From positions 1-40,707 of the forward strand of contig JAGOUJ010000007.1 in NCBI GenBank assembly GCA_018061325.1: DNA of 40,707 nucleotides. The letters are read 5' to 3'. Below, in pieces: positions 1 to 8,297 of this stretch. The notes below the pieces were generated by a model. That model saw only the letters and a list, made by a program, of their open reading frames with translations. It was not told where the DNA came from and ran no database searches. Every line of letters starts with the position of its first letter. Position 1 is the stretch's first letter. Source of the DNA: Gammaproteobacteria bacterium. Its GTDB lineage: Bacteria; Pseudomonadota; Gammaproteobacteria; UBA6186; Azoamicaceae. The position numbers and the translations under genes were made by a program.

Positions 1-166
1 CTATGGAAAGCCGCGAATAGCGTTTGTGGGGAAAGGAAGGAAGAAGTTAACTTAATGAAATCAGTCATGTTTCCCAAAGACGCAAAAGTCGCGCAACAGC
101 GCAAAGGGTGATCAATTTACTTAACATAAAATGGAGAGAAAACATCGGTTTTTATAGGGTTTTTAG

Positions 167-242
167 TGGTGCTGGCAGCAGGAGTCGAACCCGCGACCTA
201 CTGATTACAAATCAGTTGCTCTACCAACTGAGCTATGCCAGC
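167..242 (-). tRNA. tRNA-Thr (anticodon UGU)
   Basis: Read on the minus strand, the 76 bases fold as a full cloverleaf. A seven-base acceptor stem GCTGGCA pairs with TGCCAGC, the T-arm holds GGTTCGACTCC, and the anticodon loop is TTTGTAA, giving anticodon UGU for threonine ACA codons. The 3' CCA is encoded. It stands alone here. In many gammaproteobacteria tRNA-Thr lies just upstream of tuf; transcription here runs toward the window edge, so this could not be tested. Confidence 0.97.
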
Positions 243-287
243 ACGGAACTTATATTACCTTATCTGCTAGACGGTTAATATCCCCCC

Positions 288-1154
288 CTAGCAATACGCT
301 CGCCCCCTATCTACCACAGATACCGCCATCGAAGCTTCTTCAAAGGCAACATCTGGGCGTATGCTTGCGAGGTCTAAAAATGCCTCAAAACTAGAGAGCA
401 TAGCAGCGCCTACTCTGAACCCAACCTCATGAGTTTGCTCGAGCACATCCATGATCTCTACAAACTGCAAGCCTTTCTCTGCGAGCAATCCTAAAAAGGC
501 TTCTTCACAACAGCCCTCTTCTGCATCCTCCCTCAAGGATTGAGACAGGGGAATCGTACAATGACCCCTCTTGATACCATCGAGTATCCAAGACACAGCC
601 AGAATATGCCCCTCTTGCAGGGCTACGCTCAGTGCAGTCTCGCCATTATTCCGCTCAAAACTAAGATTAGCGCCAGCCTCAATTAATATCCACAAATAGC
701 CCATATAGCCACTGTGAATAGCATCAATCACCGGAGAAGAAGGTAACTTGTCACCCACCGCATACAATTCTTCATTCTGTGCCATGGGTAGTAGTTTTTT
801 TAAAAGACCGAGGTTCTCATAGCCCCCTGCCATACGCAACAATGCCTTCAAGGTTTGTGGAGACATGCCTGTTGAGCCCGGATGTAATACCATCATCTTT
901 TTTCCAGACACCCTGACAGGGCCCCTCGCATAAATATCGGTTGTTTCGTGAATCGCACCTTGAATAGTGACATTGAAAGACACTTTCGGTGCACTACCCG
1001 CTGAAACGATAACATTCGCGCCCACCGAACCATGGATTAAAATAGTCCCCTCACAAACCTTAATCCTAGCACCTGATTCAACATCGCCCATGATTTCTAA
1101 ATCACCCTTTGCAAGGGTAAGAAAAGCATTTGTCTCAATTTTTTGACGCTGCAT
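288..1154 (-). CDS. Ankyrin-repeat protein with bactofilin/FapA-like N-terminus
   Basis: The 288-residue protein has no recognised enzyme motif. Residues about 10-85 are short glycine-rich beta strands (for example GDLEIMGDVESGARI and GTILIHGSVGANVIV), the pattern of beta-helical bactofilin or FapA-type repeats. After a linker, residues about 135-200 contain two ankyrin-like helical units, the clearest being the stretch ending GANLSFERNNGETALSVALQEGH. No signal peptide or membrane segment is visible. An AGAGGT ribosome site lies six bases before the ATG. It follows tyrS by 21 bases on the same strand and is probably co-transcribed. Ankyrin proteins are common in host-associated bacteria, where some are secreted effectors. 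A scaffold role, internal or in a host, is inference; the domain calls are by eye. Confidence 0.75.
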   Translation of the reverse strand: MQRQKIETNAFLTLAKGDLEIMGDVESGARIKVCEGTILIHGSVGANVIVSAGSAPKVSFNVTIQGAIHETTDIYARGPVRVSGKKMMVLHPGSTGMSPQTLKALLRMAGGYENLGLLKKLLPMAQNEELYAVGDKLPSSPVIDAIHSGYMGYLWILIEAGANLSFERNNGETALSVALQEGHILAVSWILDGIKRGHCTIPLSQSLREDAEEGCCEEAFLGLLAEKGLQFVEIMDVLEQTHEVGFRVGAAMLSSFEAFLDLASIRPDVAFEEASMAVSVVDRGRAYC

Positions 1155-1175
1155 TTTTTACCTCTATTATTTGAA

Positions 1176-2381
1176 TTATTCTAATACGAGACAAATATAC
1201 GCAAAACGATGTTTACCTACCTGTACCACATGCTCTTCCCCAGGCCGAAAGATTAAAGCTTTATCTTCTACACGCGCCCCATCAATCTTAATACCCCCCT
1301 GCTCCAATAATCTGAGGGCATCCGAAGTGCTAGACACCAAGCCTGTGCGCTTTAGCAGCTGCGCAATAGGCAACCCTGCTGCCGGTGCACTCAGCGTTTG
1401 CACCGGTAGATTATCCGGCACCTGATGCTGCTGAAACTGTGCAATAAAAGCTTGCTCTGCTTCATGGGCTGCGGCTTGACTGTGAAAACGTGCAACCAAT
1501 TCTTTGGCGAGATCCACTTTCACATCCCGCGGATTTTTACCTTGATCCACCGCTTCTTTTAAAGCTTCAATCTGGGCAGTCGTTTGGAAACTAAGCAGTT
1601 CATAATAACGCCACATCAGTTCATCGCTAATAGACATGATCTTTCCAAAGATCTGTGCCGCAGGCTCTTGGATTCCAATATAATTGCCTAAGGATTTTGA
1701 CATTTTTTGAACACCATCCAGCCCTTCCAGTAAGGGGACGGTAATCACAATCTGTGGGGTTTGACCATAATGCTTTTGTAATTCACGACCGACCAACAAA
1801 TTAAATTTTTGATCGGTTCCCCCACACTCGATATCCGCTTTCATCGCCACCGAATCATAACCTTGCACCAAGGGATATAAAAATTCATGAATACTAATGG
1901 ATTGTCCCGAACGATAGCGCTGTTGAAAATCATCGCGCTCTAACATTCTGGCGACCGTGTACTTGCCTGCCAATGAGATTAAACCACGGCTACCCATTTC
2001 ATCCATCCAGCTGGAATTAAACAGAACCTGGGTTTTATCTTTGTCTAAAATTTTAAAGACTTGCTGTGCATAGGTCTCTGCATTCTCCATCAGTACTTCC
2101 CGGGTCAACACTTGGCGAGTCAGGTTTTTCCCGGTGGGATCGCCAATAAGACCTGTAAAGTCTCCGATTAAAAATAATACCGTATGACCCAAATCTTGAA
2201 AGTTTTTAAGTTTGTTAATTAACACCGAATGCCCCAGATGGAGATCAGGCGCCGTAGGATCAAAACCCGCTTTCACACGCAGCGTTTTACCACTTTTTAA
2301 ACGTTCAATAAGCTCTTCTTCGACGAGTATTTCCGCACTACCCCGTCGAATAATCTCAAGCGATGAATGGATATCTTGCAT
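1176..2381 (-). CDS. tyrS: Tyrosyl-tRNA synthetase
   Basis: This class I synthetase charges tRNA-Tyr in the cytoplasm. With the start chosen here (401 residues) the HIGH-type motif is HLGH at residues 48-51 and the KMSKS motif is at 226-230. The C-terminus carries an S4-like RNA-binding segment ([18 protein letters not shown]). The frame is open 16 codons further upstream, but ATG 2381 has AAAGGAG about ten bases before it and begins a normal N-terminus ([14 protein letters not shown]). The length and sequence fit the TyrZ-like group of about 400 residues. It is divergent from the M23 peptidase gene, a neighbourhood I recall from Pseudomonas, where erpA and anmK also lie nearby. It has its own likely promoter at 2464-2492. 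Confidence 0.97.
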   Translation of the reverse strand: MQDIHSSLEIIRRGSAEILVEEELIERLKSGKTLRVKAGFDPTAPDLHLGHSVLINKLKNFQDLGHTVLFLIGDFTGLIGDPTGKNLTRQVLTREVLMENAETYAQQVFKILDKDKTQVLFNSSWMDEMGSRGLISLAGKYTVARMLERDDFQQRYRSGQSISIHEFLYPLVQGYDSVAMKADIECGGTDQKFNLLVGRELQKHYGQTPQIVITVPLLEGLDGVQKMSKSLGNYIGIQEPAAQIFGKIMSISDELMWRYYELLSFQTTAQIEALKEAVDQGKNPRDVKVDLAKELVARFHSQAAAHEAEQAFIAQFQQHQVPDNLPVQTLSAPAAGLPIAQLLKRTGLVSSTSDALRLLEQGGIKIDGARVEDKALIFRPGEEHVVQVGKHRFAYICLVLE

Positions 2382-2463
2382 GGATCTACACACTCCTTTA
2401 TTAGGCAATAGTCTTGTCATTTGAAGCATTTCATGATAATTCTTCTATCTTTAGTAGGTACCC

Positions 2464-2492
2464 TATATAAAGGGTTGTTTTTAGTTTTACAA
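2464..2492 (-). promoter_or_regulatory. Likely sigma-70 promoter of tyrS
   Basis: On the minus strand TTGTAA (2487-2492) and TATATA (2464-2469) are separated by exactly 17 bases, each matching consensus at four of six positions. It points to tyrS with a leader of about 75 bases. A 7-bp inverted repeat GTTGTTT/AAACAAC (2474-2480 and 2491-2497) overlaps it, so an operator or leader hairpin is possible. Confidence 0.45.
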
Positions 2493-2504
2493 ACAACTAA
2501 TTTA

Positions 2505-2533
2505 TTGAAACCCTAGAATATATCTTAAATAAT
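2505..2533 (+). promoter_or_regulatory. Likely sigma-70 promoter of the M23 peptidase gene
   Basis: TTGAAA (2505-2510) and AATAAT (2528-2533) are spaced by 17 bases. The start codon follows about 22 bases after the -10 element, so the leader would be very short. The divergent tyrS promoter lies directly beside it. Confidence 0.5.
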
Positions 2534-2555
2534 GAAGTAAGGACCCTGCCCACCT

Positions 2556-3968
2556 ATGAGCCCCATGACAATTGATTATAAAGCAAAAGCGAAGCCTAAC
2601 GAAACTAGCATTTCTATGGCGAGACGCACACTCTATGCAGTCCTAGGTTTTATAGCGCTCATCTGCTTTGCGCTATTTATAAGCCTGCGTACAGCACCAA
2701 CCACTGCATCAATGCCTGTACCCTTACAACAACCCGTAGATACAGAAGTTCATACAACATCAACTGAATGGCTTGCAGCGGTGGATGATGATCCGCTACC
2801 ACACCAAGCAGCCCAAAGCACAGAGGATGAAGCCGCAGAAAAAGAAACGGGTGTGTGGCAAAATGTGACCGTACAACGGGCTGATACGCTTTCCAGAATC
2901 TTTCACCGTTTAGGTCTTTCTACCAAACCGGTCCGTAATCTGATTACCACGAATGCCAGCGCCAAGCATTTAGATAACCTTAAACCTGGCCAAACCCTAA
3001 AGATTAGAAGCATCGATCATCAAGTTGCAGAATTAAGCCTGACGCTCTCTGCAGGCCATACCTTAGAAGCACACAAAACAGACGCGGGTTTTGAAGTACA
3101 AGAAAAAATCATACCACTCGAAAAAAGACTGGCCTTTGGTAAAGGCGAAATTAGGGACTCCTTATTTTCATCGGGCAAACGCGTGGGTCTTGACCAAAAT
3201 TTATTGGCGCAGCTGGTAGAGATTTTTGGCTGGAACATTGATTTTTCCTTAGATCTAAAACCACATGATACTTTTAGAGTGCTGTACGAAGAAAAATGCT
3301 TAGACGGTGCACGTATTAAAACGGGTGCCATTCTTGCCGCCGAGATTGTAAACCGGGGCAAACCCTACCAAGCAGTGCGTTATACCGATCGCTCAGGACA
3401 CACCAGTTATTTCTCACCCGATGGTTATGGTATGCACCAGGCTTTTCTAAGGACACCCGTTAATTTTACCCGAATCAGCTCCCATTTTGGGCCGCGCAAT
3501 CATCCTATTCTTCATAAGATGCGCCAACATCAAGGTGTGGACTATGCAGCACCGCACGGTGCGCCTGTACAAGCCACAGCGGATGGTAAGGTCGTCTTTG
3601 TAGGCAGTCGTGGGGGCTATGGCAAAGCTATAGAGTTACAGCATGGCGCACGGTACAGTACTTTTTATGCCCATCTATCGCGCCTACCCGGTAACTTACG
3701 TGCAGGCAGTGCCGTCAAACAAGGACAGGTCATTGGTTTTGTAGGCCGCACCGGATTAGCCACGAATCCCCATTTACACTATGAATTCAGAGTTGATGGG
3801 ATCCATCGTAATCCACTCACGGTGTCCTTACCCAGAAAATCGCCCATTGCAGACAGCCAAAAACCACAGTTTATCGCCCATGCTAAAAAGATGATTAAGC
3901 TGCTGAATATGCATAAGTACAAAATTAGTGTCGCAGCAGGTGCTGGTGACTATCCTTTGCACGAATAA
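2556..3968 (+). CDS. mepM: M23 family murein endopeptidase, MepM/YebA-like
   Basis: The 470-residue product is predicted to cut peptidoglycan cross-links in the periplasm. One membrane anchor lies at about residues 25-45 after a lysine/arginine-containing cytoplasmic start. Residues about 100-150 resemble a LysM/OapA-like binding region (NVTVQRADTLSRIFHRLGLS). The C-terminal peptidase carries HxxxD at H325/D329 and an HLH motif at 406-408, the zinc ligands of active M23 enzymes. A second in-frame ATG lies four codons downstream. A head-to-head arrangement with tyrS and erpA close by matches the order I recall from Pseudomonas, but no anmK-like gene follows here. A 17-bp inverted repeat follows the stop. 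It could equally be called a generic M23 peptidase. Confidence 0.92.
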   Translation: MSPMTIDYKAKAKPNETSISMARRTLYAVLGFIALICFALFISLRTAPTTASMPVPLQQPVDTEVHTTSTEWLAAVDDDPLPHQAAQSTEDEAAEKETGVWQNVTVQRADTLSRIFHRLGLSTKPVRNLITTNASAKHLDNLKPGQTLKIRSIDHQVAELSLTLSAGHTLEAHKTDAGFEVQEKIIPLEKRLAFGKGEIRDSLFSSGKRVGLDQNLLAQLVEIFGWNIDFSLDLKPHDTFRVLYEEKCLDGARIKTGAILAAEIVNRGKPYQAVRYTDRSGHTSYFSPDGYGMHQAFLRTPVNFTRISSHFGPRNHPILHKMRQHQGVDYAAPHGAPVQATADGKVVFVGSRGGYGKAIELQHGARYSTFYAHLSRLPGNLRAGSAVKQGQVIGFVGRTGLATNPHLHYEFRVDGIHRNPLTVSLPRKSPIADSQKPQFIAHAKKMIKLLNMHKYKISVAAGAGDYPLHE

Positions 3969-3995
3969 GGTTCTACCGCCACCCTTATCTCTCTA

Positions 3996-4059
3996 ATAAG
4001 TTTTTCCGAATGCGACTCAGAGACATACATCCCTGTATTCTACATTCGGAAAAACTTAT
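3996..4059. repeat. Perfect 17-bp inverted repeat between convergent genes
   Basis: The arm at 3996-4012 (ATAAGTTTTTCCGAATG) is exactly reverse-complemented at 4043-4059, with a 30-base loop. It fills the gap between the convergent M23 peptidase and erpA genes. It lacks the GC-rich stem and trailing T run of a classic terminator but could stop transcription from both sides, or it could be a short dispersed repeat. Confidence 0.8.
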
Positions 4060-4068
4060 CTAAGCCCT

Positions 4069-4440
4069 TTAATATTCTTCTTTAAGGGTAAAGGAAGAAC
4101 CACAACCACACGTGGCTTCAGCCTGCGGGTTTTGTACTACAAACTTTGCACCCCGTAGATCTTGAACATAATCAAGCGTGGCACCCACTAAATAGGGTGC
4201 ACTGAGTTCATCACTGATCACGCATACCATAGAACACGTTGTGGCATCTGCATCTGCCCATAATAAAACATCATCTTCATGCTGCTCTGGATCGAGTACA
4301 TACTCATAACGCAAACCCGAACAACCCCCACCCTCGATATACACTCTGAGCTTTAAATCAGGACGTGGATCGGTGGCGATACGGGATTGAATCGTGGCTA
4401 TAGCGGCCTGTGTAAGCGTAATAAGGCGTGTATGATTCAT
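4069..4440 (-). CDS. erpA: Iron-sulfur cluster insertion protein ErpA (A-type carrier)
   Basis: The 123-residue protein is an A-type (HesB/IscA) carrier that delivers iron-sulfur clusters to apoproteins. The three conserved cysteines are present: C40 in GGGCSG, and C111 and C113 in the terminal CGCGSSF. Length and C-terminal motif fit ErpA better than IscA because no isc genes adjoin. ErpA is often needed for isoprenoid synthesis enzymes IspG/IspH, which would feed the squalene genes later in this window; that link is general knowledge. Transcription is from the minus strand. The gene converges on the M23 peptidase gene. Confidence 0.93.
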   Translation of the reverse strand: MNHTRLITLTQAAIATIQSRIATDPRPDLKLRVYIEGGGCSGLRYEYVLDPEQHEDDVLLWADADATTCSMVCVISDELSAPYLVGATLDYVQDLRGAKFVVQNPQAEATCGCGSSFTLKEEY

Positions 4441-4579
4441 AATCTTTCGTCCATCATTTTGTTTTGTTTGCTCGAATCAAATATAAACATAATCATAAAA
4501 ATTACCAGCCGTATAAGCCCTTAGCATTTTCCTCCAAAATACTAAGACTGTTGCTTGAATGATAATAGACCCCAATGGG

Positions 4580-5390
4580 TTATTCATCTGTTTCATCGTT
4601 TTTGAAATCTCTAGCAAGTTCTTCCTCTAATTCTTCAATTGTTGGAAGCGCTGTTTGTAGATTTTCCGGCAATACATCTTCCAATCTATATTCAGCGAGA
4701 CCTATTGGCTTTGTCATATCCCGCAGTGCATATTCGGCTAAAACACCTACCTTTGATCTGCAAAGAATTAATCCGATAGACGGATTATCCCCTGGATGTC
4801 GTAATAAATCATCAACAGCTGAAAGATAGAAATTCATTTTACCTGCATATTCCGGTTTGAATTTTCCAGATTTTAGCTCTATGATAACAAACGAGCGCAA
4901 TTTTATATGGTAGAACAAAAGATCAATATAAAAATCTTGATCTTCAACTTGCAAATGATACTGACGTCCTAAGAATGCAAAACCATCACCAAGCTATGGT
5001 TCCATCGATATAAAAATGCCTCTCTTTTTTATCAACAACAGCATAGATTAGAGTCACAATATGATCCCAAGGTAATTGGTCAACAGCCCGTTGACCAATT
5101 TCATCAAGCTTATATTCTTCAGCAAATTTGCGCATATATTTGAGATTCTGTGGACTAAACCCTTTCATTTCAGAAAACTCTGAACGCAGATAATTTGATA
5201 ACTGACTAATAACTTTTGTACCCCAACCCTGGCTCTCTTGCGCATCTAAAATGGCTGTTCCAATGTTATGATATAAAAAAATAAGCTCTTTATTGACGTT
5301 AAATGCCGCCTTTATCCGCGATGAAGCGACACGTGCTTTGAGATTGCTCAATAATCGGTTGTATTCTTGGCTGATAATATTTTTACGCAT
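4580..5390 (-). pseudogene. Broken DUF1016/YhcG-type PD-(D/E)XK nuclease gene
   Basis: Two fragments of one family occur in order on the minus strand. Bases 5390-4986 encode the N-terminal helical domain (MRKNIISQEYNRLLSNLK to HFYIDGTIAW, then stop). From about 5000 down to 4580 another frame reads GDGFAFLGRQYHLQVEDQ, then DFYIDLLFYH, then FVIIELKSGKFKPEYAGKM, the C-terminal nuclease domain with its catalytic D-ExK pattern. The family's usual middle of roughly 100 residues is missing and the two parts are joined out of frame, so a deletion explains the break better than a point mutation. YhcG-type genes are accessory and may process branched DNA. The remnant retains strong family identity, so inactivation looks fairly recent. 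Confidence 0.85.
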
Positions 5391-5611
5391 GTGTTTTGTT
5401 CCAAATATAATTTCACAGCCTAACGGCTAACTTCAAAGCCCAATCTTTCGTAAAAGTGCTCTATTTTTCAAGGGTACAGCTGATCTTAGCATTGTGAATA
5501 GCAAGCCGCCCAGTGCTGATTTTGGGATGGTACAATAGAGACCCGATTTCCCTTTCATGGCTAGCGTGCTTAGAATGGGGCTTGAAAGCTAGTGCTGATA
5601 GGAGTTCGAAC

Positions 5612-6037
5612 ATGCTGTGGATCAAAGCTTTTCATATCGTCGCCATGGTTACCTGGTTTTCTGGGATTTTTTATCTCCCCAGGCTTTTTGTGTACCATGC
5701 TATGGCCGAGGATACCCTCAGCCAAGAACGCTTTAAGGTGATGGAGCGCAAGCTATTCTACGGCATTATGACACCTGGGGCTGTGCTTACCATACTGCTA
5801 GGGCTCTACTTGCTCCAGGGCTACGCCTGGGCCCTGTACAAACACGCCTTATGGTTGCATCTTAAACTAGGATTGGTCTTGGGTTTAGTGATTTTCCATC
5901 TTTACTGCGAGTATTGGCGTAGGCAGTTTGCACGCAATACGAATAAACATTCTCATGTCTTTTACCGATGGATGAACGAAGTGCCCGTATTCTTTTTGAT
6001 TGGCATTACCGTGCTAGCGATTGTACGCCCATTTTAA
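5612..6037 (+). CDS. hemJ: HemJ-type protoporphyrinogen oxidase
   Basis: The 141-residue integral membrane protein belongs to the HemJ family, which oxidises protoporphyrinogen IX to protoporphyrin IX in haem synthesis. Four hydrophobic segments are visible. Conserved features include the early H8 of KAFHIVAMVTWFSG, the YLPRLFVYH motif, and the HLKLG segment. The frame is open 33 codons upstream, but ATG 5612 has TAGGAG eight bases before it and gives the standard N-terminus. hemL lies 1 kb away. HemJ replaces the unrelated HemG or HemY enzymes in organisms that lack them. Confidence 0.93.
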   Translation: MLWIKAFHIVAMVTWFSGIFYLPRLFVYHAMAEDTLSQERFKVMERKLFYGIMTPGAVLTILLGLYLLQGYAWALYKHALWLHLKLGLVLGLVIFHLYCEYWRRQFARNTNKHSHVFYRWMNEVPVFFLIGITVLAIVRPF

Positions 6038-6071
6038 ATGCCCTCCTCGCCTCAAACAAAGAGGGTGAGAG

Positions 6072-6105
6072 AAAAACGCGCCCTAGCACAACTTGGATGC
6101 TAGGG
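6072..6105 (-). terminator. Rho-independent terminator of the rubredoxin operon
   Basis: Minus-strand transcription meets an 8-bp stem, CCCTAGCA (copy at 6098-6105 on the complementary side) paired with TGCTAGGG, with a 9-base loop. The stem is followed by GCG and then TTTTT (6076-6072). The hairpin is also present in plus-strand RNA after hemJ, but there it has no T run. Confidence 0.7.
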
Positions 6106-6110
6106 TGGGC

Positions 6111-6275
6111 TCAGATCTCGACCATCTCAAAATCGGATTTTGAAGCACCGCAATCGGGACAACGCCAGTTAGGAGGTATCGCATCCCAGGTTGTACCGGG
6201 CGCAATACCCTCATCGGGCAAGCCTTCTGCTTCTTTATAGATAAATCCACATAGGAGACACATGTATTGTTTCAT
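6111..6275 (-). CDS. Rubredoxin
   Basis: The 54-residue protein (starting [13 protein letters not shown]) is a one-iron electron carrier. The four iron ligands are C6, C9, C39 and C42 in two CxxCG knuckles, and the typical [20 protein letters not shown] core is complete. Its ATG overlaps the stop of the upstream membrane-anchored RRM gene as ATGA, so translation is probably coupled. A terminator follows at 6105-6072. The partner reductase or oxidase is not in the window. A role in oxidative-stress or membrane hydroxylase electron transfer is possible but not shown. Confidence 0.97.
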   Translation of the reverse strand: MKQYMCLLCGFIYKEAEGLPDEGIAPGTTWDAIPPNWRCPDCGASKSDFEMVEI

Positions 6276-6880
6276 GCACTAAAATCTCTTTCTTTAGCAA
6301 AATTCACTTGGATTTGTCGGCCTTTAAAGGTCGTGCCATTTAATGCCATCGCTTTTTCTGCTTCTTCTCTGGATGTAAAGGTCACAAAGCCAAACCCACG
6401 TGCCCGACCTGTATAACGGTTAACAGGGATATTGACTGATTCTATCGATCCATAGTCTGCAAAATAAGCCGCCAATTCTGCTTCGGTCGCCGCGTAATCG
6501 ATATTGCCTACATACAGTTTGAACTCATTACCCGTAGGCGCAGATGCAGATGCATCATCCTGAGACGATGCATGAGGATGCATCGGACATTGTTCGCCAC
6601 CTGCTTCCACAGACTCAGGCGCTACAGGCGCTTCTGTCCATTCCACATCGGCCAATTCTGCTAAAAAGCGATTCGACTGGCGTAACTCCTTCAACATTAA
6701 ATCAAAACGTCTAAGTAAGCTATCTTGATTTTTCAGAGACTTATCAAATTTAACCATCGCTTGACGCTGTTTTTTCAGTACAACAGGCACAAACACCAGT
6801 AGGCATAGACTTGCAAGTAAAGGTAAACTGCTAACAAGGGTCGATAGAAAATGTGTTGTTTGACTAGGCGATAAATCCAT
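6272..6880 (-). CDS. Membrane-anchored RRM RNA-binding protein
   Basis: The 202-residue protein has one transmembrane helix at about residues 17-35 followed by KKQRQ, so by the positive-inside rule the remainder faces the cytoplasm. Residues 38-80 are charged and probably helical or coiled-coil, and 81-118 form an acidic Ala/Ser/Pro linker that includes CPMHPH. A complete RRM fills residues 120-196, with RNP2 LYVGNI (122-127) and RNP1 RGFGFVTF (161-168) including the aromatic RNA-stacking residues. TGGAG precedes the ATG. Bacterial RRM proteins are normally small and soluble, so the anchor is unusual. It overlaps rubredoxin by four bases. The domain call is strong; localisation of RNA to the membrane is inference. 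Confidence 0.9.
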   Translation of the reverse strand: MDLSPSQTTHFLSTLVSSLPLLASLCLLVFVPVVLKKQRQAMVKFDKSLKNQDSLLRRFDLMLKELRQSNRFLAELADVEWTEAPVAPESVEAGGEQCPMHPHASSQDDASASAPTGNEFKLYVGNIDYAATEAELAAYFADYGSIESVNIPVNRYTGRARGFGFVTFTSREEAEKAMALNGTTFKGRQIQVNFAKERDFSA

Positions 6881-6936
6881 AAGAAACTCCAGGTAATAAG
6901 TAAGTCAGAAAATGCTCTCTATAAAAATACCCAAAC

Positions 6937-6965
6937 TTGCGCTTCATGTACAAAACCCCTAGGAT
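6937..6965 (+). promoter_or_regulatory. Possible sigma-70 promoter of hemL
   Basis: TTGCGC (6937-6942) and TAGGAT (6960-6965) are spaced by 17 bases and each matches consensus at four positions. It would give a leader of about 35 bases to hemL. The TAGGAT element sits inside a small hairpin CCCCTAGGATTGGGG. Confidence 0.35.
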
Positions 6966-7007
6966 TGGGGCAACAAAAATACGCGCACCGTTTAGGAACC
7001 AAACACC

Positions 7008-8297
7008 ATGGATTGTACCAAGTTATTCGCCCAGGCACAAACCTTGATTCCAGGTGGTGTGAATTCCCCTGTGCGTGCTTTTAAAGCCGTAGGAGGCGCC
7101 CCTCTTTTCTTTGAACGGGGTCAGGGCGCTTATCTCTATGATACCCAACAAAAGCCTTATATTGACTATGTCGGATCCTGGGGCTGTTTGATTCTAGGAC
7201 ACGCCCATTCCAAGGTTTTAGAAGCCGTCCATGCTGCCTGTGATCGTGGATTAGGTTTTGGAGCCTGTACACCCACAGAACTAGAGATGGCAATCTGTCT
7301 TAACCAGTGCATCCCCTCGATCGAACAAAGCCGTATGCTCAGTTCTGGTACGGAAGCTACCCAAACGGCATTACGGCTAGCACGTGGTTACACCAAGCGG
7401 AACAAAATAATTAAATTTCAAGGGTGCTACCATGGTCACTCAGACAGCCTACTCGTTCAAGCAGGCTCCGGTCTTTTAACCTTTGGGATTCTTGATTCCG
7501 CAGGTATTCCAGAAGCCTTTATCCAACATACTTTGGTAGCCTCTTTCAACGATCTTGAATCGGTACGCACTCTTTTTGAAACCTTCCCCGAAGATATTGC
7601 GGGTATTATTGTCGAACCCATTGCAGCCAATATGAATTGTGTCTTACCCGTGCCAGGCTTTTTAGAAGGGCTGCGCGCCTTGTGTGATCACTATCAAAGC
7701 TGCTTGATTTTCGACGAAGTGATTACAGGCTTTCGTGTGGCACTGGGCGGTGCGCAAGCCGTTTATGGCATCAAACCTGATCTAACGTGTTTAGGTAAGA
7801 TTATTGGCGGCGGACTGCCCATTGGTGCAGTGGGTGGTAGACGCGACATCATGCAATGTCTAGCCCCCGAGGGACCGGTCTATCAGGCTGGCACCCTGTC
7901 AGGTAATCCCATTACCCTGCGTGCAGGGCTCGCAACGCTGGCCCTACTACAAGATCCAAAAATCTATGAAACCTTGGAAAAAAGCACACACTATTTTAAA
8001 ACCGAACTTAAAAATATCGCCGATCACTATGGCATTCCCCTACACATACAAGGCTTAGGCAGTTTATTTGGGCTTTGCTTTACAAAGGAATCTGCAAGCA
8101 TCCCTATTACACAGCACGCACAGGTTTTGGCTTGTAACACTGAATACTATACAAGATTCTTTCAGGGTATGCTCAAAGAAGGTGTGTATTTTGCACCCTC
8201 TGCTTTTGAAGCAAGTTTTATTTCTACCGCCCATACAGACAGCGTGCTTGACCAAACTTTAAAGGCTGCTAAAAAAGTTTTTGAACAATGGTCATAG
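7008..8297 (+). CDS. hemL: Glutamate-1-semialdehyde 2,1-aminomutase
   Basis: This PLP enzyme converts glutamate-1-semialdehyde to 5-aminolevulinate, the second step of the C5 tetrapyrrole route. The 429-residue length is standard. The N-terminus has the family PGGVNSPVRAF signature, the PLP-binding lysine is K264 in CLGKIIGGGLPIGAVGG, and the aspartate of IFDEVITGFR is present. AGGA lies about ten bases before the ATG. The next gene starts inside its last codons, an overlap of ten bases. Together with hemJ nearby, it indicates endogenous haem synthesis. Confidence 0.97.
   Translation: MDCTKLFAQAQTLIPGGVNSPVRAFKAVGGAPLFFERGQGAYLYDTQQKPYIDYVGSWGCLILGHAHSKVLEAVHAACDRGLGFGACTPTELEMAICLNQCIPSIEQSRMLSSGTEATQTALRLARGYTKRNKIIKFQGCYHGHSDSLLVQAGSGLLTFGILDSAGIPEAFIQHTLVASFNDLESVRTLFETFPEDIAGIIVEPIAANMNCVLPVPGFLEGLRALCDHYQSCLIFDEVITGFRVALGGAQAVYGIKPDLTCLGKIIGGGLPIGAVGGRRDIMQCLAPEGPVYQAGTLSGNPITLRAGLATLALLQDPKIYETLEKSTHYFKTELKNIADHYGIPLHIQGLGSLFGLCFTKESASIPITQHAQVLACNTEYYTRFFQGMLKEGVYFAPSAFEASFISTAHTDSVLDQTLKAAKKVFEQWS

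Noticed and set aside
1-111. Open plus-strand frame of 36 codons from the window edge to a TGA
   Set aside because: No recognisable protein similarity and too short to judge; it may be the end of a gene outside the window or chance. The rest of 1-166 shows nothing I can name.
2212-2424. Plus-strand open frame opposite the tyrS start
   Set aside because: Shadow of tyrS, with no ribosome site or family features.
6597-6620. Heavy-metal-binding CPMHP motif in the membrane RRM protein
   Set aside because: Only the five-residue match is present, in a low-complexity linker; the rest of the metal-binding domain is absent.
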